This document shows, piece by piece, positions 25,768-31,988 of a stretch of DNA of 36,795 bases. The DNA is taken from IMG/VR virus record IMGVR_UViG_3300046007_002438, positions 1 to 36,795 of that record; one strand, given 5' to 3'. A program made the translations under genes and the position numbers. This stretch comes from a virus. Each line of letters begins with the position of its first letter. The first letter of the stretch is position 1. The notes under the pieces are model-generated. The model saw only the letters and a list, made by a program, of their open reading frames with translations. It ran no database searches and had not been told where the DNA came from.

Positions 25768-26631
25768 TCAGAAATTAAATTTAGATAGTATTGAATCAAC
25801 TTCGGCTTTCACACCTTGACGTGCGGCATCACTATCACGCAAGTCTTTGGCTTCTAGCCCCGTGAACGTCTGAGCCATCAGAACTCGTGCCCGTTCCAAC
25901 TCAGGGTCTTTTGTTACGTTGAGTACCTTGAGCATCTCGATTAAGTCTTGAGCGTTCTCCACCAAGGAGTCACGGAATATTTTCTTCTTGGCGTCCTGCT
26001 GAGTATCCTCAAGCCTTTCGCTAACATGGGATAAACATTCATGCAGTCGAGACCACGCTTCTTTCATAGCCCCCTTGACACGCTCTTCGATAGCATTGTT
26101 GCATTGCATCTCCAACTCATTGCGTGCCTGCTGCCCCACAGATATGCGCCAATCCCCTGCTGTCGGCACAGGCGAGAACATGTAACGGAACCGGAACTTA
26201 CCGGCAATATCTTCCGCTGCGGGGTACTCGCTTCTGTCGAATAGGTTGCTCAATTGGAACGCAGCCGCGTCAACTAAATCAGGATAAGAAGTCAAGAAGT
26301 CTTGCACCAATGCGTTGTATTCCTGCTCCAACTCACTAAGCCGTTCCTTGTACGGTAGAAAGTTTTCCACAGGCAACAGTCGTAGTCCGTTGTCTGACCA
26401 CGGCAAGGTGTTGACGTTGTGCCAAGCCCGAGCGTTAGCCGCGAACTTCACGATGTTGTCCAACTTCTGTGTACCTGCAAGTAGGTTCTTGTTGTAGTTA
26501 CCTGCGCGGGCCTTCGTACCGTTAGTAGCATCTACTTCTTGAGAAACACGCTTGTCTAACTTGCGGGCAGTCCAGCAACTAATTGATAACTCTACAAGCA
26601 TGGCGCTTGTTTCGATTCCGAATGAACTCAT
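25768..26631 (-). CDS. DUF3150-like protein, partner of the AAA+/VWA genes (287 aa)
   Basis: The N-terminus (MLVELSISCWTARKLDKRVS) and the repeated long helical segments resemble DUF3150 proteins, which commonly sit next to MoxR/CbbQ-type ATPases and VWA genes in phages and mobile elements; this assignment rests on layout and remembered pattern, not alignment. The centre (about 75-135) has a bundle of charged helices; FRFRYMFSPVP near 150 is a beta-like insertion. The C-terminal half is coiled-coil-like. Its ATG overlaps the RHH gene's stop. Its role, perhaps as substrate or adaptor of the ATPase complex, is unknown. Confidence 0.6.
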   Translation of the reverse strand: MSSFGIETSAMLVELSISCWTARKLDKRVSQEVDATNGTKARAGNYNKNLLAGTQKLDNIVKFAANARAWHNVNTLPWSDNGLRLLPVENFLPYKERLSELEQEYNALVQDFLTSYPDLVDAAAFQLSNLFDRSEYPAAEDIAGKFRFRYMFSPVPTAGDWRISVGQQARNELEMQCNNAIEERVKGAMKEAWSRLHECLSHVSERLEDTQQDAKKKIFRDSLVENAQDLIEMLKVLNVTKDPELERARVLMAQTFTGLEAKDLRDSDAARQGVKAEVDSILSKFNF

Positions 26632-26789
26632 GATTTATTCCTCTCTTTCATTTCTTTAGAAGCAAGATATTCAATGACCTGTGTGATAGATGGAGTGAAC
26701 CCCACTTGCTTGGCAAAGTCCCCCTGCAAAAGACGCAGGGTCTCGTATGCCTCAAGGCTCACCCGTACTGATTTGCTTTCCTCTTTCAT
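26628..26789 (-). CDS. Ribbon-helix-helix-like small protein (53 aa)
   Basis: Start set at ATG 26789, which overlaps the VWA gene's stop as ATGA; the longer upstream frame is only antisense-of-frame reading inside the VWA gene. The sequence pattern KSVRVSLEAYETLRLLQGDF, then TPSITQVIEYLASKEM, matches a MetJ/CopG ribbon-helix-helix: a strand then two helices. Such proteins are DNA-binding repressors or antitoxins. No toxin partner is evident, so autoregulation of this cassette is more likely. Confidence 0.65.
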   Translation of the reverse strand: MKEESKSVRVSLEAYETLRLLQGDFAKQVGFTPSITQVIEYLASKEMKERNKS

Positions 26790-28018
26790 AGATGCACCGC
26801 CTTTCCATACTTGTGTGTGAACTGTTTGTTGTCTTTGATGCACCACAACAAGGGGGCGCTGACGTTGCTCCAATCACCCTCCCCATCGAAGAAGCATCCG
26901 TCAGTTAGCATCACGATGCAGTCGGGTTCCATCTGCTTGTCACCCATGAACTTGATGACGCAGTTAGGATTAGTACCCCCACCACCTCGTGGTTTCGTGG
27001 AATCAGTCAGATGTTGCACGGCGCCTTCCTCATACGTCTCGTGCCCTGCCACATGGCTGTCCCAATACATTAACTCTACCTTCTGTGGTGTGACTTCCTC
27101 GCAGATAGCCTTGACCTCGGCTAAGAACTCAGCCATCTCGGCGTTGCCGATAGACCCCGATGTGTCGATGCCTAGCGCGATACAGTTAAGCCGTTGCGAT
27201 ATGGGCGTTGGCATGTAGATGTCAGACCCAACCAACCGCTTGTTGAACCGTCGCCACGATGAGTCGTCGTACCCTTTGGCAATCTGCTTGATGAAGTCTC
27301 GAAGCACCTCACGCCAATCAATCTTGGCAGTCAGCAACTCTTGGATCTCACGGGACACACCACCATTCATCTTGCCTGCAAGCAAAGCACCTTGACGTAG
27401 GGCGTTGTCGATCTCCTTGGCAATCTGCTCGGCTTCCTTCTCATCCATCTGCCCCGCCTCTTCCCATAGATGCTCGTCGAACCCTCGGGGGACATTCCCG
27501 TGCGGCGCGGTTTTGTCTGATGGCTCAGACTTATGTGAGCCACCTGAGCCACCCTTGTCCTTCTCTTCTTTCTCAAGAATCAGGAACACCTGTTGGGTAT
27601 CCATGCCACGGAACCGTTCATCGATCAGCCCCATGACGTTGTCTTCCTCGTCAGTCGGCATGCGCACGATCTCCTCGTCAGGATCGTAGTCCTTGATCTG
27701 CAAGTTAATCACGTAGTCACACGCAGCGTTCGCTAGAGATGCGTTCTTCTTAAACAGTTTTTCCCAGGTTGTTAAGTGTCGATATGCCTTGTGCATGGCC
27801 TCGTGAATGATGAGAAACCCCAACTGCTTATCGTCTAAGCGGTCAACAAACGCACGACCATAGAACACATTGACACCATCAGTCGCGGCAGTCGGCATCA
27901 ACTCTTCCACGGTGACTTTACCCACCATGAATAGACCTGAGAACAAACAGAACTTCTTGTGACGCATGAGAGCCACGTGGGCTTTCTCGATGCGCTGCTC
28001 GGCAGTTAATTTAGCCAT
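26786..28018 (-). CDS. VWA protein with DUF2201-type metallopeptidase domain (410 aa)
   Basis: N-terminal putative metallopeptidase: HEAMH at 72-76, followed by NAACDYVIN with D101 as likely third ligand. A linker (~150-180) contains the dispersed-repeat peptide DKTAPHGNV at 168-176. The C-terminal VWA-like domain has the MIDAS residues DTSGS (285-289), T349 in GGGGTN and D373 in LTDG. Proteins of this build pair with MoxR AAA+ ATPases, encoded 12 bp upstream here, and together are thought to remodel protein complexes or insert metal cofactors. The in-frame repeat is the clearest oddity. Start ATG is 28018. Confidence 0.85.
   Translation of the reverse strand: MAKLTAEQRIEKAHVALMRHKKFCLFSGLFMVGKVTVEELMPTAATDGVNVFYGRAFVDRLDDKQLGFLIIHEAMHKAYRHLTTWEKLFKKNASLANAACDYVINLQIKDYDPDEEIVRMPTDEEDNVMGLIDERFRGMDTQQVFLILEKEEKDKGGSGGSHKSEPSDKTAPHGNVPRGFDEHLWEEAGQMDEKEAEQIAKEIDNALRQGALLAGKMNGGVSREIQELLTAKIDWREVLRDFIKQIAKGYDDSSWRRFNKRLVGSDIYMPTPISQRLNCIALGIDTSGSIGNAEMAEFLAEVKAICEEVTPQKVELMYWDSHVAGHETYEEGAVQHLTDSTKPRGGGGTNPNCVIKFMGDKQMEPDCIVMLTDGCFFDGEGDWSNVSAPLLWCIKDNKQFTHKYGKAVHL
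27490..27519 (-). repeat. Dispersed palindromic element, copy 2 (inside VWA gene)
   Basis: Minus-strand reading: GACAAAACCG, seven variable bases, then CACGGGAATGTC-like half. The copy lies in frame in the linker between the metallopeptidase and VWA domains and is translated as DKTAPHGNV. The last base of the outer arm differs (GTCTG instead of GTCC). Its position in a probable inter-domain linker suggests an insertion tolerated by the protein. Confidence 0.85.
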
Positions 28019-28030
28019 TGTTTTTTCCTT

Positions 28031-29119
28031 TTAGAATAAGTATTGATTCTCACGCATCCATGTAACAAACGGTGCGCTCGTCATGACCAATGACTTCTTG
28101 GCATCAGACTTCATAGCAGACAGACAGAACACAGACTGCAACTCCTTCGGCGTGCGCTTCATGTACTCGAACCACTTGCCAATACTGCCTCGGTCAATTC
28201 TCTGCAATGCATTGAACGCTAAGATGCAAAGTGCTGCTGGAGATGAGGGTACGGGTGCTTCGTTGGGTTTGTTCACGATGGCTTCCCACGTTGGAAGTGA
28301 GTCGGCAACTTCTAAGTACGCCAACATATCCCGCGCTGCCGTCGCACCGATGGTACCTTCAAGTGCTGTCTTTAGAGAATTATGTGTCATGTTGAGACGC
28401 TTCTTAACGATGTTGCTACCCTTGACCAAAGTGCGTGGTGATACGCAAGTAACCTGTGGCTTCTTCGGGTGAAAGATGTATGGGTTCTCTGCCTGCCCAC
28501 CATCAAGATAAGAAGCAAGCACTTGCGGATACTCTTTGACGAACGTAATAACCTCGGGCGCTACGTCGTTTTGCACCGCGTACATGCCCCATGAGTCAGG
28601 GTCGATAGTCCCGTCGGCGTTGATACCGGCATGTGGTTTCTTCACGCTGATCTCAGTCAGTCTGCCTCGTGTGTGGGCTTTCATGTTGTCGCCTACGCCA
28701 TCGCCGGATAAATTACCCGCAAGCATTACGATAGAATCAGGATGCAGTTTCATCCCACCGATGCGTCGCTCGTTCAATAGTGGGTGCAACATGTTCTGCA
28801 CGTTCTGTGCGCCCTTCGTAAACTCGTCAAGGAATATGGCAAGCGGCTCGCCCGTATGAAACCCCCAATGCTCGTTGGGATAGAACGTCGTAGTCTTAGT
28901 CTCATGGTTGGGCACAGGCACACCAAGGTCACCCAACTCTAGGTTAGGCACGTCGATGTAGATACCCCGCATGCCTGTTTTTGCCACGATAGTATCGTGC
29001 ATCGCAGTCTTACCGATCCCCGGCTCACCCGCTAGGTAGCAGGCGTTGGTATTACCCACCGCTACAACGATGTCGGCGGCTTCGGCTAGTGTCACACGGC
29101 TCTTCAGATTAATTTCCAT
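28031..29119 (-). CDS. MoxR-type AAA+ ATPase (362 aa)
   Basis: AAA+ ATPase of the MoxR/CbbQ group. Walker A is GEPGIGKT (31-38), Walker B is FLDEF (D98, E99), and MLAGNLSGDG near 150 is sensor 1. AHTRGRLTEI supplies a candidate arginine finger. The C-terminal part (about 230-362) is helical, as in MoxR lid domains. AAGAGG precedes the ATG. It lies 12 bp upstream of the VWA/metallopeptidase gene, the classic MoxR-VWA pairing, so the two probably form a complex that remodels a phage or host target. Confidence 0.88.
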   Translation of the reverse strand: MEINLKSRVTLAEAADIVVAVGNTNACYLAGEPGIGKTAMHDTIVAKTGMRGIYIDVPNLELGDLGVPVPNHETKTTTFYPNEHWGFHTGEPLAIFLDEFTKGAQNVQNMLHPLLNERRIGGMKLHPDSIVMLAGNLSGDGVGDNMKAHTRGRLTEISVKKPHAGINADGTIDPDSWGMYAVQNDVAPEVITFVKEYPQVLASYLDGGQAENPYIFHPKKPQVTCVSPRTLVKGSNIVKKRLNMTHNSLKTALEGTIGATAARDMLAYLEVADSLPTWEAIVNKPNEAPVPSSPAALCILAFNALQRIDRGSIGKWFEYMKRTPKELQSVFCLSAMKSDAKKSLVMTSAPFVTWMRENQYLF

Positions 29120-29147
29120 TTTATTTCCTCTTTGGTTTGATGTTGTT

Positions 29148-29177
29148 GGACATTCCCGTATCGCACGGTTTTGTCCT
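29148..29177 (-). repeat. Dispersed palindromic element, copy 3 (directly after an amber stop)
   Basis: Minus-strand reading begins GACAAAACCGTG and ends GGGAATGTCC. The element abuts the TAG stop of the 29176-30105 gene, and the same frame continues after the stop as DKTVRYGNVQQ and stays open to TGA at 29104-29106, inside the AAA+ gene. It may be a truncated C-terminal insertion, or the element itself may have created the stop. Confidence 0.85.
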
Positions 29178-30105
29178 ATAAAAAGTATTTACGGTTGACG
29201 TTTGCTGACTTTGTTCCAATCGGTACTTCTACTTTGCTAAAGACCTCCTCTCTGTGGATATGTTTAATGATTTCATCGAAATACTCAAGCAGGGTCTTGC
29301 CAATTTCTCCCGCGTTGTTTGCCCATGCCACCGTGTAGGTGTGCGTGTATGCGTTGTAGTGAAGTGCGGACACCCCAAGATGCACGAACATATGGTAGTA
29401 GGCATGCAAATCCTCCGTTGCCTGCGCCTTCTCGATGTTTTGCAAGAACGCAGTCAGGTTTTCCTTCGGCTTTATCGCACCGTGGTAGTAGACGTTGCGT
29501 GCGATGGGCAGGGTCAACTTAATAAAGCGTTGGTTCTCATACCTCGGTAGATGCATGCTCACCTCTTCCACTTCCTTTTCGGTTAAGCCCGTCATTACCA
29601 GACCCATAGTCTTAACGTATTCTCTAAAACCACCATATCGTTTGTGCAATGCTTTTATCACGTCACGGCGGGGTTTGTACGTATACGTCTGAACAGGGTT
29701 CATCACTTTGCTATCTTTGAGGATCAACGGGGTCTCGCTGTCCGCGAACGCATACCACCCGCCCTCAGTCGCACCACCCGCGTACAGGTAGGTCACACCC
29801 CGCTCGTGTCTGATGTCGGTTGTCGTGGCATAAATAAACTGCCTTGTCCCGATGGTGTCGTACTTGCATAGAGACACGTGGGCTTCGCCGTTGGGGAACC
29901 ATGTCACCACGTCTGACCCATACATTTGCAAGGCTACCGCGTTGGTCTCGGGGTAGTGCAGGATTTGGCAGTAGTCATACCTACGGGCACCCAAGGGGCG
30001 CTTGGCCTTATTGTTGCCTGACCTGAACGGAACCACAGAGTCGTGGTATGCCTTTGCCTGCTCGTAGTTATAAAACCTCGGCAGAAGTGCGCTACTTAGA
30101 TTCAT
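29176..30105 (-). CDS. Hypothetical protein upstream of the AAA+ gene (309 aa)
   Basis: Start chosen at ATG 30105 (AAGGGGG before it); the earlier ATG at 30126 falls inside a repeat copy and lacks a binding site. The N-terminal ~130 residues contain a pattern I associate with a small conserved phage domain: a strand ALQMYGSDVVTWFPNGEA then a strand/turn ending near TIGTRQFI. The middle is basic (KPRRDVIKALHKRYGG) and the C-terminal half helical and His/Tyr-rich (DLHAYYHMFVHLGVSALHY). No enzymatic motif is certain. The gene ends in TAG directly before repeat copy 3. Confidence 0.6.
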   Translation of the reverse strand: MNLSSALLPRFYNYEQAKAYHDSVVPFRSGNNKAKRPLGARRYDYCQILHYPETNAVALQMYGSDVVTWFPNGEAHVSLCKYDTIGTRQFIYATTTDIRHERGVTYLYAGGATEGGWYAFADSETPLILKDSKVMNPVQTYTYKPRRDVIKALHKRYGGFREYVKTMGLVMTGLTEKEVEEVSMHLPRYENQRFIKLTLPIARNVYYHGAIKPKENLTAFLQNIEKAQATEDLHAYYHMFVHLGVSALHYNAYTHTYTVAWANNAGEIGKTLLEYFDEIIKHIHREEVFSKVEVPIGTKSANVNRKYFL

Positions 30106-30271
30106 TTTTTCCCCCTTTGCGGACATTCCCGCGTTGTACGGTTTTGTCCTCTTTCCTCATATCCCGCCATGCCATGACGCCGATACCCACTATGACTATT
30201 ACTACGAACCACACCAACTCTTGTGCTGCTTGCGCAGCAGCACCTGATTCATACCACCACGATGTTTTCAT
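30092..30271 (-). CDS. Small single-pass membrane protein carrying the repeat peptide (59 aa)
   Basis: Found by translating the gap. ATG 30271 overlaps the upstream stop as ATGA, and TAG is at 30092-30094, overlapping the next gene's start by 14 bp. Residues ~19-35 are a transmembrane helix (LVWFVVIVIVGIGVMAW); the C-terminal tail is basic. Residues 42-50 read DKTVQRGNV, encoded by repeat copy 4, followed by RKGG. By the positive-inside rule this tail should be cytoplasmic. The function is unknown; phage small membrane proteins often affect host envelope or lysis timing. Confidence 0.72.
   Translation of the reverse strand: MKTSWWYESGAAAQAAQELVWFVVIVIVGIGVMAWRDMRKEDKTVQRGNVRKGGKNESK
30121..30150 (-). 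repeat. Dispersed palindromic element, copy 4 (in a membrane-protein gene)
   Basis: Minus-strand halves GGACAAAACCG and CGGGAATGTCC flank a short variable centre. It is translated in the same frame as the other coding copies, here as DKTVQRGNV near the C-terminus of the 59-residue protein. The right half also contains the ATG (30124-30126) that gives a spurious earlier start for the following gene. Confidence 0.85.
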
Positions 30272-30483
30272 TTGTCACCCTCCATCTCGTGTGCCTCGGT
30301 GTCTAGGTCTGCCGCCCACACACCAAGGTTTTTCACATCGTTGTCGGGATTGTCCATGTTGGCAGTTACGGTGTAGAAATTGCGGTCATCATCGGTAATC
30401 ATGCATAACGCATCGTATTGACTCTCTGCCTCCACCTCCAACTCAACCCTGTAATACTGCGTCACCACATATTTCTTTTTCAT
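30268..30483 (-). CDS. Small acidic hypothetical protein (71 aa)
   Basis: Starts MKKKYVVTQYYRVELEVEAE with a strand-rich N-terminus; the remainder is strongly acidic (DDDRNFYTVTANMDNPDND, then DLDTEAHEMEGD). The N-terminal strands and acidic surface could mimic DNA or bind a host protein, but this is speculative. GGGGATAAAG precedes the ATG, and stop/start overlaps couple it to neighbours. Confidence 0.62.
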   Translation of the reverse strand: MKKKYVVTQYYRVELEVEAESQYDALCMITDDDRNFYTVTANMDNPDNDVKNLGVWAADLDTEAHEMEGDK

Positions 30484-30596
30484 TCTTTATCCCCTCTGCC
30501 CATCACAATGCAGGCTAAAAAGTACACGCAGAACGCTATGGCTATCAGCCCCAACGCTCCGTTCAAAGCACGCAAAAACTCAGCGATCTCGCTCAT
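30480..30596 (-). CDS. Very small single-pass membrane protein (38 aa)
   Basis: Found by translating the gap. ATG 30596 overlaps the upstream stop as ATGA, and its own TGA overlaps the next ATG (30481-30483), so it is coupled on both sides. Residues ~14-32 are hydrophobic (ALGLIAIAFCVYFLACIVM), with a short charged N-terminus (MSEIAEFLRA) and a basic/acidic tail (GRGDKE). No function can be assigned. Confidence 0.7.
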   Translation of the reverse strand: MSEIAEFLRALNGALGLIAIAFCVYFLACIVMGRGDKE

Positions 30597-30787
30597 AGGT
30601 CAAAGTCTCCCCCGATAGCCACCATCTCGTCGATGTAGTTCTGATACAACGTGGCAAGGCGTACCTCTTCCTTGGTCGGCTTAAAGGCATTGGCGTCGGC
30701 GTCAAAGTCGGCACTCACCTTGTAGTAGACCGTTGCTGCCTTGAGCATTAAGAAAAACGCCTCCTGATGGGTCATGTTTTGGTTCAT
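30593..30787 (-). CDS. Small hypothetical protein (64 aa)
   Basis: Helical product: MNQNMTHQEAFFLMLKAATV is followed by an acidic stretch (SADFDADANAF) and a C-terminal helix (EEVRLATLYQNYIDEMVAI). ATG overlaps the previous stop (ATGA), and the stop overlaps the next ATG. No family is recognised. The coupled arrangement is the main evidence for expression. Confidence 0.62.
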   Translation of the reverse strand: MNQNMTHQEAFFLMLKAATVYYKVSADFDADANAFKPTKEEVRLATLYQNYIDEMVAIGGDFDL

Positions 30788-31137
30788 ATTGCAGGCTCCT
30801 CGTAGCGATATTGAATAGCATAGCCCTCGTCTTTTAAGACTTTCAGGGTTGCTTTGGTCAGGGTCTTGCCGCCCTGAACCTTGCGGAACAATTCGGCGGT
30901 TGGGTTGGCAGGATAGAAGTGCTCCGTGCCGTAGTTAACCTTGACCATCACTCGGACAATCCCGTTCTCCACGGGTTTGTCTTTGCCCACGTGATTCTCG
31001 CGAATGGCGTGAACCTTGTCGTTTAAGGTAATGGACTTGGTTGGCTTGGGTACAAGGTTTGGTTTCACGATTTGGTCTACAAGTCGTTGGTGCTCCATCA
31101 TGTGTACTAAGACTTGGGTCAGGTTCCCTTGGCTCAT
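30784..31137 (-). CDS. Hypothetical protein, possibly nucleic-acid binding (117 aa)
   Basis: Start set at ATG 31137, with GAGGAG 7 nt upstream; the ATG at 31143 also overlaps the preceding stop but is only 1 nt from that site. A longer reading frame upstream is a shadow of the zinc-protein gene. The N-terminal part is a helix; the middle (about 35-75) is basic (KPTKSITLNDKVHAIRENH) and the C-terminal ~45 residues read like a winged-helix or small-domain repressor module (NPTAELFRKVQGGKTLTKAT). No firm family. Confidence 0.58.
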   Translation of the reverse strand: MSQGNLTQVLVHMMEHQRLVDQIVKPNLVPKPTKSITLNDKVHAIRENHVGKDKPVENGIVRVMVKVNYGTEHFYPANPTAELFRKVQGGKTLTKATLKVLKDEGYAIQYRYEEPAI

Positions 31138-31139
31138 GG

Positions 31140-31409
31140 TCATGCTCCTCTTGGTTGTTTTGGGTTGGTGTCGAACAGGTCGGCAGGGTTGTGGATGTAT
31201 TGGTAGGCTCCCTTGTTGTATGCGATAGCAACAAGGTGTTTTACAGGCTCGGTGATGTCCAAGTTCTGTTGGCACTCGAAGCATGTGGTCTTCTCTAGAA
31301 CTACACGACGAAGGTCGATGGCTTGCTTGCAGATGCGGCAAGGCTTGGGGGGCAAAGTCGCGTAAGGATCTTTACGGACATTCCCGTGCGGCACGGTTTT
31401 GTCTGACAT
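31140..31409 (-). CDS. Zinc-ribbon-like protein starting with the repeat peptide (89 aa)
   Basis: The first gene after the consensus promoter at 31474-31502. ATG 31409 follows GGAG at 8-nt spacing. The protein begins MSDKTVPHGNVRKDP, with residues 3-11 encoded by repeat copy 5. A zinc ribbon follows: CRIC near 24-27 and CFEC near 43-46. The C-terminus is aromatic and Pro-rich. It could be an early regulator or adaptor. The N-terminal location of the repeat means the start codon sits directly upstream of the element. Confidence 0.72.
   Translation of the reverse strand: MSDKTVPHGNVRKDPYATLPPKPCRICKQAIDLRRVVLEKTTCFECQQNLDITEPVKHLVAIAYNKGAYQYIHNPADLFDTNPKQPRGA
31376..31405 (-). repeat. Dispersed palindromic element, copy 5 (N-terminus of zinc-protein gene)
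   Basis: Minus-strand halves ACAAAACCGTG and CACGGGAATGTCC pair around a 3-nt CCG loop, giving the best stem of the coding copies: a 5-bp outer stem (last pair altered by GTCTG), a 3x3 internal loop and a 5-bp inner stem. Translated as DKTVPHGNV at residues 3-11. Confidence 0.85.
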
Positions 31410-31473
31410 AGGGCAGGCTCCAATCTGAAAGTAGAACAATAGGTTGCGGACAAACTACGACTGATGAATCTAT

Positions 31474-31502
31474 ATTATAGCATGGTAAGTTTACAATGTC
31501 AA
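31474..31502 (-). promoter_or_regulatory. Perfect-consensus sigma70 promoter for the early/MoxR unit
   Basis: Minus strand: TTGACA (31497-31502), 17-bp spacer, TATAAT (31474-31479), both hexamers exact. Transcription should start near 31467, about 58 nt before the zinc-protein ATG. Three TGTTC motifs with 9-bp spacing (31520-31542) lie immediately upstream of the -35, where a regulator could bind. A strong constitutive early promoter read by host RNA polymerase is the natural interpretation. Confidence 0.82.
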
Positions 31503-31519
31503 GTTACAGGAGCGTGTTT

Positions 31520-31811
31520 TGTTCCTAATGTTCGGAATGTTCTAAATTTTTAAATTTTTATAGAACAATAGAAATGGCTAGGGCAAGCCGTTTGAGGTGT
31601 ATTGTTCTATTGTTCTTAATGTTCTTTAAATTATTATACGGGGGTATTTTTTGGTCTAGAATATTCGCACTTGCGGAGTGCCTCGAACAGGCATTGAAAA
31701 ATATTTGCAGACGGTGCAAAAGTGCCAAAAACACGGAACAATAGAACATTCCTTTATAATCAAAGACTTACAATGGAACAATTACCTAGAACATTAAGAA
31801 CATTCCGAACA
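31520..31811. repeat. GAACA/TGTTC iteron-like cluster (13 copies), candidate origin or operator region
   Basis: TGTTC occurs at 31520, 31529 and 31538 (9-bp period), and at 31603, 31611 and 31620. GAACA occurs at 31563, 31736, 31744, 31776, then 31789, 31798 and 31807 (9-bp period). The outer arrays are inverted copies: AGAACATTCCGAACA occurs in both orientations at the two ends. The interior is AT-rich. Phased arrays flanking AT-rich DNA and hairpins are typical of replication origins, but multiple operators for a regulator fit as well. The whole gap 31410-31988 has no confident gene. Confidence 0.65.
31667..31693. other. Two mutually exclusive small hairpins within the iteron region
   Basis: GCACT (31667-31671) pairs with AGTGC (31677-31681) around TGCGG; TGCCT (31679-31683) pairs with AGGCA (31689-31693) around CGAAC. 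The two stems share TGC at 31679-31681, so only one can form at a time. Such overlapping stems occur in single-strand initiation sites and in attenuators; here the setting between repeat arrays favours an origin-type role, without proof. Confidence 0.45.
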
Positions 31812-31904
31812 ATAGAGAAGTCCGTGAGTACTAACATAGGCTATGACGTTGCTTTGATGATCAAGGGAAGGCGGGGAGTGGGCGTGGGCTATTACGTTGG
31901 TTAA
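31773..31904 (+). CDS. Doubtful small plus-strand ORF (43 aa)
   Basis: ATG 31773 to TAA 31902-31904, with a TATAAT at 31755-31760 but no good -35 and no clear ribosome-binding site. The 9-bp GAACA repeats are in frame and give RTLRTFRTI, then the sequence continues EKSVSTNIGYDVALMIKGRR. It opposes all neighbouring genes. More likely a by-product of the repeats than a gene, but recorded because the frame is intact. Confidence 0.2.
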   Translation: MEQLPRTLRTFRTIEKSVSTNIGYDVALMIKGRRGVGVGYYVG

Positions 31905-31915
31905 GAACTGGTCAG

Positions 31916-31941
31916 AAAAAAACTGGTCAGGCAAAGCCTGA
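31916..31941 (-). terminator. Intrinsic terminator after the small basic gene
   Basis: Minus strand: stem TCAGGC/GCCTGA (31936-31941 with 31927-31932) around a 3-nt loop, then CCAG and seven T's (31916-31922). It would stop the transcript from the 32831 and 32081 genes before the iteron region. The 4-nt gap between stem and T-tract is longer than ideal. Confidence 0.6.
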
Positions 31942-31943
31942 TT

Positions 31944-31975
31944 CCGCCCCAAACTGCTTGCGCAGTCCGAGGCGG
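31944..31975 (-). other. Structured RNA hairpin with GCAA tetraloop in the 3' leader of the terminator
   Basis: In the minus-strand RNA the outer stem CCGCCTC pairs with GGGGCGG (7 bp, one G-U), and the inner ACTGC pairs with GCAGT around a GCAA tetraloop (GNRA class). This sits between the stop of the 30-residue gene and the terminator hairpin. It may stabilise the mRNA end or bind a protein; it does not match a tRNA cloverleaf. Confidence 0.5.
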
Positions 31976-31988
31976 TGGCTCTTAAAAA

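Noticed and set aside
26628-26789. Toxin-antitoxin pair from the ribbon-helix-helix protein
   Set aside because: The neighbours are large VWA and DUF3150-like proteins, not a toxin-sized gene; kept only as a DNA-binding protein.
30784-31341. Longer 185-residue version of the 30784 gene
   Set aside because: The extra N-terminal 68 residues overlap the zinc-protein gene out of frame, are Pro/His/Cys-rich and lack a binding site, whereas GAGGAG precedes ATG 31137.
31558-31749. 63-residue minus-strand frame in the iteron region
   Set aside because: Located entirely in AT-rich repeat DNA, no binding site, biased Phe/Leu/Ile/Asn composition caused by base composition.
31944-31975. tRNA or tRNA-like structure
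   Set aside because: Only nested stems are present; no cloverleaf, anticodon arm or CCA-like end.
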